Assembly (NCBI RefSeq): GCF_000314795.2
Contig: NZ_KB373315.1
Coordinates: 1-64,000 of the forward strand
Origin: Streptococcus sp. F0442
GTDB lineage: Bacteria > Bacillota > Bacilli > Lactobacillales > Streptococcaceae
Direction of reading: 5' to 3'
DNA length: 64,000 bases
How positions within the stretch are numbered: position 1 is the first letter of the stretch; every line of letters starts with the position of its first letter. Both the position numbers and the translations under genes were made by a program. Under the pieces are notes generated by a model. The model ran no database searches. It was not told where the DNA came from and saw only the letters and a program-made list of their open reading frames with translations. Below are positions 28,583-37,615 of the stretch, in pieces.

Positions 28583-30370
28583 ATGGGGGTTTTTGAGATT
28601 CGCGATGATTTCTATTTAAAAGGTCAACCCTTCAAGATTTTGTCCGGTGCGATCCATTATTTCCGAATTGACCCAACAGACTGGTACCATTCCTTGTATA
28701 ATCTTAAGGCTTTGGGTTTTAACACGGTTGAGACCTATGTCCCATGGAATGCGCATGAACCCAAGAAGGGGCAGTTTGACTTTAGTGGTCGATTGGATCT
28801 GGAACGTTTTATCCAAACAGCCCAGTCCCTAGGACTTTACATGATTGTAAGGCCATCGCCCTTTATCTGTGCAGAGTGGGAATTTGGTGGATTGCCAGCC
28901 TGGCTTTTAGAAGAAGACCTGCGAATCCGCTCATCAGACCCAGCCTTTATCGAAGCGATAGATCGTTATTATGATCGCTTGCTTGGATTGTTGACACCCT
29001 ACCAAGTGGATCGGGGTGGTCCAATCCTTATGATGCAGGTGGAAAATGAGTACGGCTCTTATGGAGAGGATAAGGATTATCTTCGTGCCATTCGGGATTT
29101 GATGAAGGAAAAAGGCGTGACCTGCCCCCTCTTTACATCAGATGGGCCATGGCGAGCAACGTTAAGAACAGGAACCTTGATCGAAGAAGACCTCTTTGTG
29201 ACGGGAAACTTCGGTTCTAAAGCAGCCTATAACTTTGGTCAAATGAAAGAATTCTTTAACGAATACGGCAAGAAATGGCCTTTGATGTGTATGGAATTCT
29301 GGGATGGCTGGTTTACCCGCTGGAAGGAACCCGTGATTCAAAGGGACCCAGAGGAGTTGGCAGAAGCTGTCCATGAGGTCTTGGAGCTCGGCTCCATCAA
29401 TCTCTACATGTTTCATGGTGGAACCAATTTCGGCTTTATGAATGGTTGCTCAGCTCGGGGGACGCTGGATTTGCCACAGGTGACGTCCTATGACTACGGG
29501 GCTTTGCTCAATGAGCAAGGCAATCCGACGGAGAAGTATGATGCTATTCAAAAAATGATGGCGACCTATTATCCGGAATACCCACAGCAAGAACCGCTCA
29601 TCAAAGAATGTTTGCCGGAACAAAGCTTGCAATTGGCAGCCAAGACCAGTCTCTTCGCTAATCTGGACAACTTGGCTCAGCTTAAGACTAGTCTCTATCC
29701 AGAAAAGATGGAAGAGTTGGGGCAAACCACAGGTTATCTCTTGTATGAGACAGACCTTGAATTGGATGCGGAGGAAGAAAAACTGCGCATCATTGATGGT
29801 CGGGATCGGGTACAGATTTACCTGGATGATCAACATGTAGCAACGCAATACCAAACAGAGATCGGTGAAGATCTTTTTATCAAAGGAAAAAAGAAAGCGG
29901 TTACGAATTTAAAAATCTTGCTTGAAAATATGGGACGTGTCAACTACGGGCACAAGCTCTTAGCGGATAGCCAGCACAAGGGCATTCGCACAGGTGTCTG
30001 TGTGGATTTGCATTTCCACCTTCATTGGAAGCAGTACCCGCTGGATTTACAAGATCTCAGCCAGCTCGATTTTTCAAAGGAATGGCAGGCAGGTGCTCCA
30101 GCATTTTACCGATATGATTTTCAGCTGGACCACACCCTTGACACCTATCTGGATATGACAGGATTTGGGAAAGGGGTCGTCTTTGTCAACGGCCACAACC
30201 TTGGTCGCTTCTGGGAGGTCGGACCCACCACTTCACTTTATGTGCCTCATGGTTTCCTCAAAGAAGGAGCCAATAGCCTGATCGTCTTTGAGACAGAAGG
30301 GCGTTACCAAGAGACACTTCAACTTGTTCAACAACCTACATTCAAAGAAGTAAAGGGGGAAAACTTATGA
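28583..30370 (+). CDS. bgaC: GH35 beta-galactosidase
   Basis: 595 residues without a signal peptide. GH35 catalytic residues are visible: acid/base Glu156 in QVENE and nucleophile Glu238 in CMEFWDGW, with FICAEWEFGGLPAWL upstream; beta-rich C-terminal domains start near 370. The pneumococcal homologue BgaC prefers terminal Gal-beta-1,3-GlcNAc. GGGGGG precedes ATG 28583. It overlaps the next PTS gene by four bases, linking hydrolysis to sugar uptake. Confidence 0.94.
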   Translation: MGVFEIRDDFYLKGQPFKILSGAIHYFRIDPTDWYHSLYNLKALGFNTVETYVPWNAHEPKKGQFDFSGRLDLERFIQTAQSLGLYMIVRPSPFICAEWEFGGLPAWLLEEDLRIRSSDPAFIEAIDRYYDRLLGLLTPYQVDRGGPILMMQVENEYGSYGEDKDYLRAIRDLMKEKGVTCPLFTSDGPWRATLRTGTLIEEDLFVTGNFGSKAAYNFGQMKEFFNEYGKKWPLMCMEFWDGWFTRWKEPVIQRDPEELAEAVHEVLELGSINLYMFHGGTNFGFMNGCSARGTLDLPQVTSYDYGALLNEQGNPTEKYDAIQKMMATYYPEYPQQEPLIKECLPEQSLQLAAKTSLFANLDNLAQLKTSLYPEKMEELGQTTGYLLYETDLELDAEEEKLRIIDGRDRVQIYLDDQHVATQYQTEIGEDLFIKGKKKAVTNLKILLENMGRVNYGHKLLADSQHKGIRTGVCVDLHFHLHWKQYPLDLQDLSQLDFSKEWQAGAPAFYRYDFQLDHTLDTYLDMTGFGKGVVFVNGHNLGRFWEVGPTTSLYVPHGFLKEGANSLIVFETEGRYQETLQLVQQPTFKEVKGENL

Positions 30371-30843
30371 CAATTGTAGGATGCCGTATCGATGGACGTT
30401 TGATCCACGGGCAGGTAGCCAACCTTTGGACTACCAAACTAAATATTTCACGTATCATGGTGATCGATGATGAAGTCGCTCAAAATGATATCGAAAAAAG
30501 CGGCTTGAAACTAGCGACACCACCTGGTGTCAAGCTCAGTATCTTGCCAGTAGCAAAGGCTGCAGAAAATATCTTAGCTGGAAAATATGACAGCCAACGT
30601 CTCTTCATCGTAGCTCGCAAACCAGACCGCTTCCTAGGCTTGGTAGAAGCAGGTGTGCCACTTGAAACCTTAAACGTAGGGAACATGTCTCAGTCAGACG
30701 AGACTCGCCCCGTTACTCGTTCGATAAACGTAGTGGATGCCGATGTGGAAGCTTTCCACAAGCTAGCTGAAAAAGGAGTTAAGCTAACTGCTCAAATGGT
30801 TCCCAATGATCCAGTTGAAGACTTCTTGAAGTTGCTCAAATAG
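30367..30843 (+). CDS. PTS mannose-family EIIB component
   Basis: 158 residues. Phosphorylated His14 lies in RLIHGQV, the EIIB signature of the mannose/sorbose family. Coupled to bgaC by ATGA. With the next three genes it makes a complete EIIBCDA permease; the pneumococcal counterpart is associated with uptake of beta-1,3-linked galactosides. Confidence 0.93.
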   Translation: MTIVGCRIDGRLIHGQVANLWTTKLNISRIMVIDDEVAQNDIEKSGLKLATPPGVKLSILPVAKAAENILAGKYDSQRLFIVARKPDRFLGLVEAGVPLETLNVGNMSQSDETRPVTRSINVVDADVEAFHKLAEKGVKLTAQMVPNDPVEDFLKLLK

Positions 30844-30882
30844 TTTATAAATAAAAAAGAAAAATTTTAGGAGGAAATTGTC

Positions 30883-31797
30883 ATGATACAATGGTGGCAA
30901 ATTTTACTACTTACTTTGTACTCAGCTTATCAAATCTGTGATGAGTTGACGATTGTTTCATCAGCAGGATCACCAGTCTTTGCTGGTTTCATTACAGGAC
31001 TTGTCATGGGAGATTTAGGAACAGGTCTTTATATTGGAGCAGCTCTTCAATTGACAGTACTCGGTGTTGGTACTTTTGGTGGAGCTTCTCGTATCGACGC
31101 GACTTCTGGTGCCGTTCTTGCAACTGCCTTCTCAGTAGCAGGAGGAATCAAACCAGAAATTGCGATTGCAACGATTGCCGTTCCGGTAGCAGGTCTCTTG
31201 ACTTATGCAGATATCCTTGGTCGGATGAGTACAACTGCCTTTGCACACCGTATTGATGCGGCGATTGAACGCTTTGACTACAAAGGAATTGAACGCAACT
31301 ACCTTCTCGGTGCTCTTCCTTGGGCTCTTTCTCGTGCCCTTCCAGTCTTCTTAGCTCTTAGGTTCGGTGGGGCTTATGTTCAATCTATTGTAGACTTTGT
31401 TGAACAATATAAATGGATTGCGAATGGTTTGACACTTGCAGGACGTATGCTTCCAGGTCTTGGTTTTGCGATCTTGCTTCACTACTTACCTGTGAAACGT
31501 CACCTTCACTATCTTGCTCTTGGTTTTGGCTTGACAGCAATGTTGACAGTACTTTATGGAAATGTCCAAAGTGTTGGTAATGCCGTTTCAGCAATGCTTG
31601 GAACAGATGCTTTTGCAAAACTTCCAAAAGAACAAATGGTTGCCTTCACAAACAACTTCAAATCTGTATCTATGATCGGGGTTGCCATCATTGGTATCTT
31701 CCTTGCAGTGCAACACTTTAAAAACAGCCAACGTACGGTTGTAGCTGCTCCAGCAAGCAATGTAGAAAGCGGGGAAATTGAAGATGACGAATTCTAA
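30883..31797 (+). CDS. PTS mannose-family EIIC component
   Basis: 304-residue multi-pass membrane protein with the family's GLVMGDLGTGLYIGAALQL segment. It forms the sugar channel with EIID. AGGAGG precedes ATG 30883. Its end overlaps the EIID start by 14 bases. Confidence 0.92.
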   Translation: MIQWWQILLLTLYSAYQICDELTIVSSAGSPVFAGFITGLVMGDLGTGLYIGAALQLTVLGVGTFGGASRIDATSGAVLATAFSVAGGIKPEIAIATIAVPVAGLLTYADILGRMSTTAFAHRIDAAIERFDYKGIERNYLLGALPWALSRALPVFLALRFGGAYVQSIVDFVEQYKWIANGLTLAGRMLPGLGFAILLHYLPVKRHLHYLALGFGLTAMLTVLYGNVQSVGNAVSAMLGTDAFAKLPKEQMVAFTNNFKSVSMIGVAIIGIFLAVQHFKNSQRTVVAAPASNVESGEIEDDEF

Positions 31798-32605
31798 GAA
31801 CTACAAACTCACTAAAGAGGATTTCAAACAAATCAACAAACGTAGCCTCTTCACCTTCCAATTGGGTTGGAACTACGAACGGATGCAGGCTTCTGGTTAC
31901 CTTTACATGCTTCTTCCACAATTGCGGAAAATGTATGGAGACGGCACACCTGAATTGAAAGAAATGATGAAATTGCATACGCAATTCTTCAATACTTCAC
32001 CATTCTTCCACACCATTATCACTGGTTTTGACCTTGCTTTGGAAGAAAAAGATGGTGTGAAATCGAAAGATGCGGTTAACGGGATCAAGACAGGTCTCAT
32101 GGGACCATTTGCTCCTCTTGGAGACTCTATCTTTGGATCTTTGGTTCCAGCCATTATGGGATCTATTGCAGCAACAATCGCGTCACAAGGTCAACCATGG
32201 GGTATTTTCCTTTGGATCGCAGTGGCAGTAGCCTATGATATCTTCCGTTGGAAACAGTTGGAGTTTGCTTATAAAGAAGGTACCAACTTAATCAACAACA
32301 TGCAAAGCACCTTGACAGCTTTGATCGAAGCAGCTTCTGTTCTGGGTATCTTCATGGTCGGTGCCTTGATCGCGTCTATGATCAATGTAGATGTCTCATG
32401 GATGCCACACATCGGGGATAAGGCCATCGATATCCAAGACATGCTTAATTTGATCTTCCCACGCTTGGTACCAGCTATCATTACAGGTGTGATCTACTGG
32501 TTGCTTGGACGTAAAGGTATGAACTCAACCAAGGCTATCTTGTTGATTATCGTCGCAGCTATTTCCTTCTCTGCCTTTGGACATTTCTTCTTTGGAATGG
32601 AATAA
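31784..32605 (+). CDS. PTS mannose-family EIID component
   Basis: 273 residues from ATG 31784 (a TTG two codons earlier is less likely). Cytoplasmic N-terminus with FTFQLGWNYERMQ, then GLMGPFAPLGDSIFGSL and C-terminal membrane helices, all EIID features. Translationally coupled to EIIC. Confidence 0.92.
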   Translation: MTNSKNYKLTKEDFKQINKRSLFTFQLGWNYERMQASGYLYMLLPQLRKMYGDGTPELKEMMKLHTQFFNTSPFFHTIITGFDLALEEKDGVKSKDAVNGIKTGLMGPFAPLGDSIFGSLVPAIMGSIAATIASQGQPWGIFLWIAVAVAYDIFRWKQLEFAYKEGTNLINNMQSTLTALIEAASVLGIFMVGALIASMINVDVSWMPHIGDKAIDIQDMLNLIFPRLVPAIITGVIYWLLGRKGMNSTKAILLIIVAAISFSAFGHFFFGME

Positions 32606-32616
32606 TGGAGTAAGGT

Positions 32617-33021
32617 ATGGCAAAACACCTAGTATTGGTCAGTCATGGTCGATTCTGTGAAGAGCTCAAAGCCAGCACAGAAATGATTATGGGACCACAA
32701 GACAACATTCATACCGTGGCCCTCTTGCCAGAGGAAGGTCCTGAGGAGTTTACAGCCAAGTTTGAAGCTTGTGTTGCAGACTTTGATGACTACATCGTCT
32801 TTGCAGATCTTTTGGGAGGCACTCCTTGTAATACAGTTAGCCGCCTGATTCTTGAAGGACGTGCGATTGACCTCTATGCAGGGATGAACTTGCCAATGGT
32901 AATTGAATTTATTAATAACAGCCTGGTCGGAGGAGAAGAAGCTTATCCAGCGCGTGCACAAGAAAGCATCGTGAAGGTTAATGATCTTTTATCCAACTTT
33001 GATGACGACGAGGATGAGTAA
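32617..33021 (+). CDS. PTS mannose-family EIIA component
   Basis: 134 residues with the phosphorylated His10 in VSHGRF and an acidic tail (DDDEDE). Accepts phosphate from HPr and passes it to EIIB. Separate EIIA encoded last, as in the pneumococcal locus. A GGCTGGGAC/GTCTCGGCC hairpin in the following 97-base spacer may tune agaS expression. Confidence 0.92.
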   Translation: MAKHLVLVSHGRFCEELKASTEMIMGPQDNIHTVALLPEEGPEEFTAKFEACVADFDDYIVFADLLGGTPCNTVSRLILEGRAIDLYAGMNLPMVIEFINNSLVGGEEAYPARAQESIVKVNDLLSNFDDDEDE

Positions 33022-33118
33022 GATACGATAGCGAAAACCGCTTGAACATTCGGAATGGGGCTGGGACAATTGTCTCGGCCTCTTACCGCTTATAAGGCGG
33101 GTAGAAAAGAGGAGAAGC

Positions 33119-34288
33119 ATGCTAGATTATACAAAAGAAGAACTGCTTGAACTGGGGGCTGAAATTACGACACGCGAAATTTACCAGCAACCTGAAGTTT
33201 GGAAAGAAACCTATCGTCTCTATCAAGAGAAAGCAAAAGAAATTCAAGAGTTTTTAGAGATCATTGGGAATCGTCATGGATACATCAAAGTGATCCTGAC
33301 AGGGGCAGGGACCTCAGCCTATGTGGGGGACACCTTGGTTCCGTATTTGCAGGAAGTGCACGATGAACGCCATTGGAATTTCCAATCTATTGCGACGACT
33401 GATATCGTGGCGCATCCACAAACCTATCTCAAAAAAGAAGTGCCGACGGTCTTGGTTTCCTTTGCACGAAGTGGCAACTCGCCTGAAAGTGTTGCGACAG
33501 TTGAGTTAGCTCAACAATTGGTGGAGGATCTTTATCAAATTACCATTACCTGTGCAGCCGAAGGAAAACTAGCCCAGCAAGCTCACGGGGATGAGCGCAA
33601 TCTCTTGCTCTTACAACCAAAAGAAACCAATGATGCTGGATTTGCCATGACTTCGAGCTTTACCTCTATGCTCCTGACAGCCCTCTTGGTCTTTGATCCA
33701 AGTGAAGAAGAAACCAAGGAAAAACGAGTAAATGAACTGATTCATCTGTCAGAGCAGATCTTGGAGAAAGATGGTGATGTTAAGGAAGTTGTCGATTTAG
33801 ATTTCGAGCGCGTCATCTATCTGGGAGCAGGACCTTTCTTTGGGCTAGCTCATGAAGCCCAGCTCAAGATTTTAGAGTTAACTGCCGGTAAAATCGCGAC
33901 CATGTACGAGAGTCCTGTTGGATTCCGTCATGGACCGAAATCCCTCATCAATGATCAGACTCTGGTCTTGGTCTTTGGCTCGATTGACCCTTACACACGC
34001 CAGTACGATTTGGATTTGGTTGGAGAGGTGGCTGCAGATCAGATTGCCCGTCAGGTCGTCCTTTTGACCGACCAAGCTGCAGGCATAGAGCATGTGCGAG
34101 AAGTTTTGGTAGCATCTTCAGCCGATTCACTAGATATCTACCGTGCCTTCCCGTATATTATCTACGGTCAGTTGATTTCCCTCTTGACTTCGCTCAAGGT
34201 TCAAAACCGCCCAGATACGCCATCACCGACTGGTACTGTCAATCGTGTTGTACAAGGGGTGATCATTCATCCATTTGATAAAGAATAG
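33119..34288 (+). CDS. agaS: Ketose/aldose isomerase or deaminase with two SIS domains (AgaS)
   Basis: 389 residues with two sugar isomerase domains; visible motifs are GAGTSAYVGDTL and SFARSGNSPES in the first, GAGPFFGLAHEAQLK and GFRHGPKS in the second. AgaS-type enzymes act on galactosamine-6-phosphate or tagatose-6-phosphate. Placed after the PTS it would process phosphorylated amino sugars. GAGGAG precedes ATG 33119. Confidence 0.9.
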   Translation: MLDYTKEELLELGAEITTREIYQQPEVWKETYRLYQEKAKEIQEFLEIIGNRHGYIKVILTGAGTSAYVGDTLVPYLQEVHDERHWNFQSIATTDIVAHPQTYLKKEVPTVLVSFARSGNSPESVATVELAQQLVEDLYQITITCAAEGKLAQQAHGDERNLLLLQPKETNDAGFAMTSSFTSMLLTALLVFDPSEEETKEKRVNELIHLSEQILEKDGDVKEVVDLDFERVIYLGAGPFFGLAHEAQLKILELTAGKIATMYESPVGFRHGPKSLINDQTLVLVFGSIDPYTRQYDLDLVGEVAADQIARQVVLLTDQAAGIEHVREVLVASSADSLDIYRAFPYIIYGQLISLLTSLKVQNRPDTPSPTGTVNRVVQGVIIHPFDKE

Positions 34289-34369
34289 CCACTAATTTTC
34301 TATAAAAAGTGGAGTGTTTCTTCTTGTGAAACTGATACAATGGAGAAAAACAGTGAGAGGAGAAGGTTT

Positions 34370-35410
34370 GTGAAACAGTATCAAGAAAGCGTGTTTGGAG
34401 AATGGCAGAATCAAGAGGTTCGGGTTTATCGCCTCGAAAATGACCTGGGCTACCAATTGTCTGTCATGACCTATGGTGCGACGATTTTAGAATATGTGAC
34501 ACCTGATAAAGAAGATCGGTTTGCTAATATTATCCTAGGCTTTGATCGCTTTGAGGACTATGTGGGCAATAGCCCTAAATACGGTGCTAGTATTGGCCCA
34601 GTCGCTGGCCGGATTGCAGGGGCCAGCTTTGAGCTCAATGGTCAAAGCTACAATTTGGAAGCTAATAACGGTGCCAACTGCAACCACAGTGGATCGACTG
34701 GTTGGGACAGCGCCTTGTTTAGCGTGGAGTCGGTAACGGACCAAGAAATCACTCTGTACACTGAGCGTGCGGATGGCACCGGTGGTTTCCCTGGAAATCT
34801 CAAGATCTGGGTGACCTATGGTTTAACGGAAGATGGTGAACTCGAGATTGCTTATCGGGTAGAAACGGATCAAGACACCTTGGTCAACCCGACCAACCAC
34901 AGCTATTTCAATCTATCAGGTAACTTCGCTCAGCCGATTCATGACCATGTCTTTCAGATCAATCATAAAGGGCTTTACCCTATCCACCCAGATGGCGTTC
35001 CTCTTCAGACGGTGGATAGAGAAAGTCCAATCGTTCAGCATCTCTACCAAGCCATGCTGTTAGAGGATCTCTTTAAGGATTCAGATCCGCAAATCCGCCT
35101 GGTAGAAGGATTGGACCATCCTTTCGCTCTACCAGATGGACATGAAAATGCAGGCTTCTTCTACCATCAACCATCTGGACGCTTCTTGACCTTCAAGTCA
35201 GAGGCACCCGCCTTGGTGGTGTATTCAGCCAATTTTGTAGACGAGACTGTTAATCTGCAAGGCCAACCAATGGTTCAGCACAATGGCTTGGCGCTAGAAT
35301 TCCAAACAGTGCCAGATGCTATTCACAGTGACCAGGCTGAAAAGGTCATCCTGAGAGCAGGTCAAGTCTTTACCAGTAAGACTAGCTACCATGCCATCGC
35401 TAAGAAATAA
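34370..35410 (+). CDS. galM: Aldose 1-epimerase (mutarotase)
   Basis: Interconverts alpha and beta galactose before the Leloir pathway. 346 residues from GTG 34370, which has AGGAG seven bases upstream; the ATG at 34340 lacks a ribosome site. Catalytic elements are in NPTNHSYFNL (His) and the C-terminal GLALEFQT (Glu). Last gene of the bgaC cluster. Confidence 0.92.
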   Translation: MKQYQESVFGEWQNQEVRVYRLENDLGYQLSVMTYGATILEYVTPDKEDRFANIILGFDRFEDYVGNSPKYGASIGPVAGRIAGASFELNGQSYNLEANNGANCNHSGSTGWDSALFSVESVTDQEITLYTERADGTGGFPGNLKIWVTYGLTEDGELEIAYRVETDQDTLVNPTNHSYFNLSGNFAQPIHDHVFQINHKGLYPIHPDGVPLQTVDRESPIVQHLYQAMLLEDLFKDSDPQIRLVEGLDHPFALPDGHENAGFFYHQPSGRFLTFKSEAPALVVYSANFVDETVNLQGQPMVQHNGLALEFQTVPDAIHSDQAEKVILRAGQVFTSKTSYHAIAKK

Positions 35411-35470
35411 AGAGGAAAGGGGAGTGGCCAGATAAAGATGTGAAATCTTTGCCTGAGACCTCCTCTTTTT
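35409..35470 (+). terminator. Terminator of the bgaC-galM operon
   Basis: AAAGAGGA (35409-35416) pairs with TCCTCTTT (35461-35468), enclosing an inner AAAGAT/ATCTTT hairpin, and ends in a T-run. The structure is branched, so its efficiency is uncertain. Confidence 0.6.
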
Positions 35471-35492
35471 CTCGAAAAAATTTTAGAAAAAC

Positions 35493-35525
35493 TATAAGGA
35501 AAGTTTAAGCTTCCTATCGTATACT
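35493..35525 (+). promoter_or_regulatory. CiaR-type box and -10 of a small RNA
   Basis: TATAAG (35493-35498)-N5-TTTAAG (35504-35509) fits the CiaR direct repeat TTTAAG-N5-TTTAAG with one mismatch. The -10 TATACT (35520-35525) starts ten bases further on, the spacing reported for CiaR-activated promoters. Confidence 0.8.
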
Positions 35526-35531
35526 AATACC

Positions 35532-35626
35532 ATCATCAAAGACCTCCTAACTTTGAATGATAAAACTCCTAAAACTTTTTCATAATAATCTCCCTATAAG
35601 AGCTACCAAAACCGGTGGCTTTTTCT
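35532..35626 (+). ncRNA. Cia-dependent small RNA (csRNA)
   Basis: About 95 nt from the predicted start after the CiaR promoter to an intrinsic terminator, AGCTACC-N6-GGTGGCT plus TTTTCT (35601-35626). The RNA has no reading frame with a ribosome site but carries unpaired pyrimidine blocks complementary to Shine-Dalgarno sequences (CCTCCTAAC at 35543-35551, ACTCCTAAA and TCTCCCT). These are the hallmarks of streptococcal csRNAs, which block translation of targets such as comC. Size is in the known range. Which csRNA it corresponds to was not determined. Confidence 0.8.
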
Positions 35627-35761
35627 ACGTACCTTAGCAAACGTTAGTGAGCTTAGATACGTTGACGCAGTTCGAACGGTAGTGAGAACTATGATCTTTA
35701 TTTTTCACGAACATCAGCGAGCTTAGGTACATTGACGCAGTTCCAACGCTAGTGAGTACTA
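35627..35761 (+). repeat. Tandem 70-bp imperfect direct repeat between the csRNA and ruvB
   Basis: A 43-base block beginning GAGCTTAG at 35649-35691 recurs at 35719-35761 with about five differences, offset 70 bases. Each contains TTGACGCAGTTC and an AACGxTAGTGAG motif related to the repeats after purD. Bases 35762-35850 show nothing further. No reading frame is supported. Confidence 0.75.
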
Positions 35762-35854
35762 CGTTTCTTACTATTTTGGTCAAGGCAGTCTAGTAGGGAC
35801 GCAGAGGATCTTTAAAAAACACATTCTATTTATGGTACCGAAGGTATCATTTTT

Positions 35855-35863
35855 TGCTATAAT
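35855..35863 (+). promoter_or_regulatory. Extended -10 promoter of ruvB, apparently giving a leaderless mRNA
   Basis: TGC-TATAAT (TG at 35855-35856, TATAAT at 35858-35863) has no convincing -35. The predicted start, about seven bases on, coincides with ATG 35871, and there is no ribosome site before that ATG. Confidence 0.7.
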
Positions 35864-35870
35864 AGACTGT

Positions 35871-36869
35871 ATGAGTAGAATTTTAGACAATGAAATCATG
35901 GGCGATGAAGAGGCCGTTGAACGGACGCTACGCCCGCAATATTTACATGAATATATCGGTCAGGATAAGGTCAAGGACCAGCTGAAAATCTTTATTGAAG
36001 CGGCTAAACTTCGGGATGAGGCGCTGGATCATGTCCTTCTTTTTGGCCCTCCGGGGCTTGGGAAAACCACCATGGCCTTTGTCATCGCTAATGAACTGGG
36101 CGTCAATCTCAAGCAGACTTCTGGTCCTGTCATTGAAAAGGCCGGTGACTTGGTAGCTATCCTCAATGATCTAGAACCGGGGGATGTCCTCTTTATCGAT
36201 GAGATCCACCGTCTTCCTATGTCAGTCGAAGAAGTGCTTTACAGCGCCATGGAAGATTTTTACATCGACATTATGATTGGCGCTGGGGAGAGCAGCCGGA
36301 GTGTCCATCTGGACCTTCCTCCTTTCACTTTGATTGGGGCCACGACTCGAGCTGGTATGCTGTCCAATCCCTTGCGCGCTCGCTTTGGGATTACCGGACA
36401 CATGGAATACTATGAGCAAGATGATTTGACAGAGATTGTCGAGCGGACCGCCGAGATCTTTGAGATGGAGATCACCCACGAAGCTGCTGAAGAGCTTTCT
36501 CTTCGTAGTCGGGGGACTCCTCGGATTGCCAACCGTTTGCTGAAACGGGTACGCGATTTTGCCCAGATTATGGGCGACGGCTTGATTGACGATACCATTA
36601 CCGACAAGGCTCTCTCTATGCTAGATGTGGACCGTGAAGGGCTGGACTATGTCGATCAAAAGATCCTGCGCACCATGATTGAGATGTACGGCGGTGGCCC
36701 GGTCGGGCTTGGGACTCTATCGGTCAATATTGCTGAAGAGCGAGAGACTGTAGAAGATATGTATGAACCTTACCTGATTCAAAAAGGCTTTATCATGCGG
36801 ACCCGGACAGGGCGCGTGGCGACTCGCAAGGCTTACGAACACCTCGGTTATCCCTACAATGGAGACTAG
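35871..36869 (+). CDS. ruvB: Holliday junction branch migration ATPase RuvB
   Basis: Hexameric AAA+ motor that, with RuvA, drives branch migration. 332 residues from ATG 35871 ([14 protein letters not shown], the standard streptococcal start); the ORF extending to 35832 is an artefact because it would begin upstream of the -10. Walker A GPPGLGKT (59-66), Walker B FIDEIH, sensor GATTRAG and arginine-finger region are visible. The nucleotidyltransferase gene follows after six bases. Confidence 0.96.
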   Translation: MSRILDNEIMGDEEAVERTLRPQYLHEYIGQDKVKDQLKIFIEAAKLRDEALDHVLLFGPPGLGKTTMAFVIANELGVNLKQTSGPVIEKAGDLVAILNDLEPGDVLFIDEIHRLPMSVEEVLYSAMEDFYIDIMIGAGESSRSVHLDLPPFTLIGATTRAGMLSNPLRARFGITGHMEYYEQDDLTEIVERTAEIFEMEITHEAAEELSLRSRGTPRIANRLLKRVRDFAQIMGDGLIDDTITDKALSMLDVDREGLDYVDQKILRTMIEMYGGGPVGLGTLSVNIAEERETVEDMYEPYLIQKGFIMRTRTGRVATRKAYEHLGYPYNGD

Positions 36870-36875
36870 AAGAAG

Positions 36876-37442
36876 ATGCTGACGGAAGAAGCAATAGTAG
36901 AACAAATTCAAGCGGATCCGGAGATGATGACTGTCTTGGCTATCATTCGAGATCTCAACCTAACAGATGCCTGGTTAGCAGCAGGTGCGGTGCGCAATTT
37001 CATCTGGAACCAGCTCTCTGGAAAACCAGGGTTTGATGCGACGACAGATCTGGATCTGGTCTTTTATGACCCTGAGATCAGCTATGAGGAGACTCAGCAG
37101 ATCGAGCAGGAGTTAAAGAAGACCTATCCCCAGTACGCTTGGGAAGTGAAAAATCAAGTCTATATGCACCAGCATAGTCCGGGGACGGCTCCTTATCGCA
37201 GTGCTTGTGATGCGGTTTCTAAATACCCCGAGCAGTGTACGGCACTTGCAGTTCGCTTGAGGAAAGATGGTCAGCTAGAGCTCTTTCTCCCTTATGGGAC
37301 AAGGGATATCGAAGACTTTATCGTTGAGCCGACTCCACATTTTTTAGCCAGTCCAGAGCGCTTGGCGGTTTATACAGAGCGAATGAAAAAGAAGAATTGG
37401 CAGACCAAATGGCCTCAATTGGAGGTTCGTTTTCCAAAATAG
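36876..37442 (+). CDS. Nucleotidyltransferase-fold protein (DUF925 type)
   Basis: 188 residues. GAVRNFIW and TDLDLVFYD (the metal-binding Asp pair) place it in the nucleotidyltransferase-like family formerly called DUF925. Substrate unknown. It starts six bases after ruvB, so probably shares its transcript, and ends in a strong terminator. Confidence 0.75.
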   Translation: MLTEEAIVEQIQADPEMMTVLAIIRDLNLTDAWLAAGAVRNFIWNQLSGKPGFDATTDLDLVFYDPEISYEETQQIEQELKKTYPQYAWEVKNQVYMHQHSPGTAPYRSACDAVSKYPEQCTALAVRLRKDGQLELFLPYGTRDIEDFIVEPTPHFLASPERLAVYTERMKKKNWQTKWPQLEVRFPK

Positions 37443-37446
37443 AGAA

Positions 37447-37483
37447 AAAAATCAGATTTGAAAAGGGAATCTGATTTTTCTTT
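37447..37483 (+). terminator. Terminator of ruvB and the nucleotidyltransferase gene
   Basis: AAAAATCAGATT/AATCTGATTTTT perfect stem with loop TGAAAAGGG, then TCTTT. Confidence 0.88.
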
Positions 37484-37512
37484 AAAATGATGGAGCCACT
37501 TTGTCATCTTTC

Positions 37513-37566
37513 TGTCACATTTTTGTTATAATAGTAATAGTATGCTGGTTTTCCATAGTGGAAAGC
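37513..37566 (+). promoter_or_regulatory. Promoter with WalR-like box and leader hairpin of the phosphatase operon
   Basis: TGTCAC-N5-TGTTAT (37513-37529) resembles a WalR direct repeat. It overlaps an extended -10, TG-T-TATAAT (37527-37532). The leader then holds a GGTTTTCC/GGAAAGCC hairpin (37547-37566). A box overlapping the -10 would act as a repressor site, unlike the pcsB box. Confidence 0.5.
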
Positions 37567-37615
37567 CAAGAGCTCAGCTAGGTTGGGCAGTCCGAACAAG
37601 GAGTTAGGTGGAATC

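Noticed and set aside
35832..35870. N-terminal extension of RuvB
   Set aside because: Contains the -10 box and does not match the conserved RuvB start at 35871.
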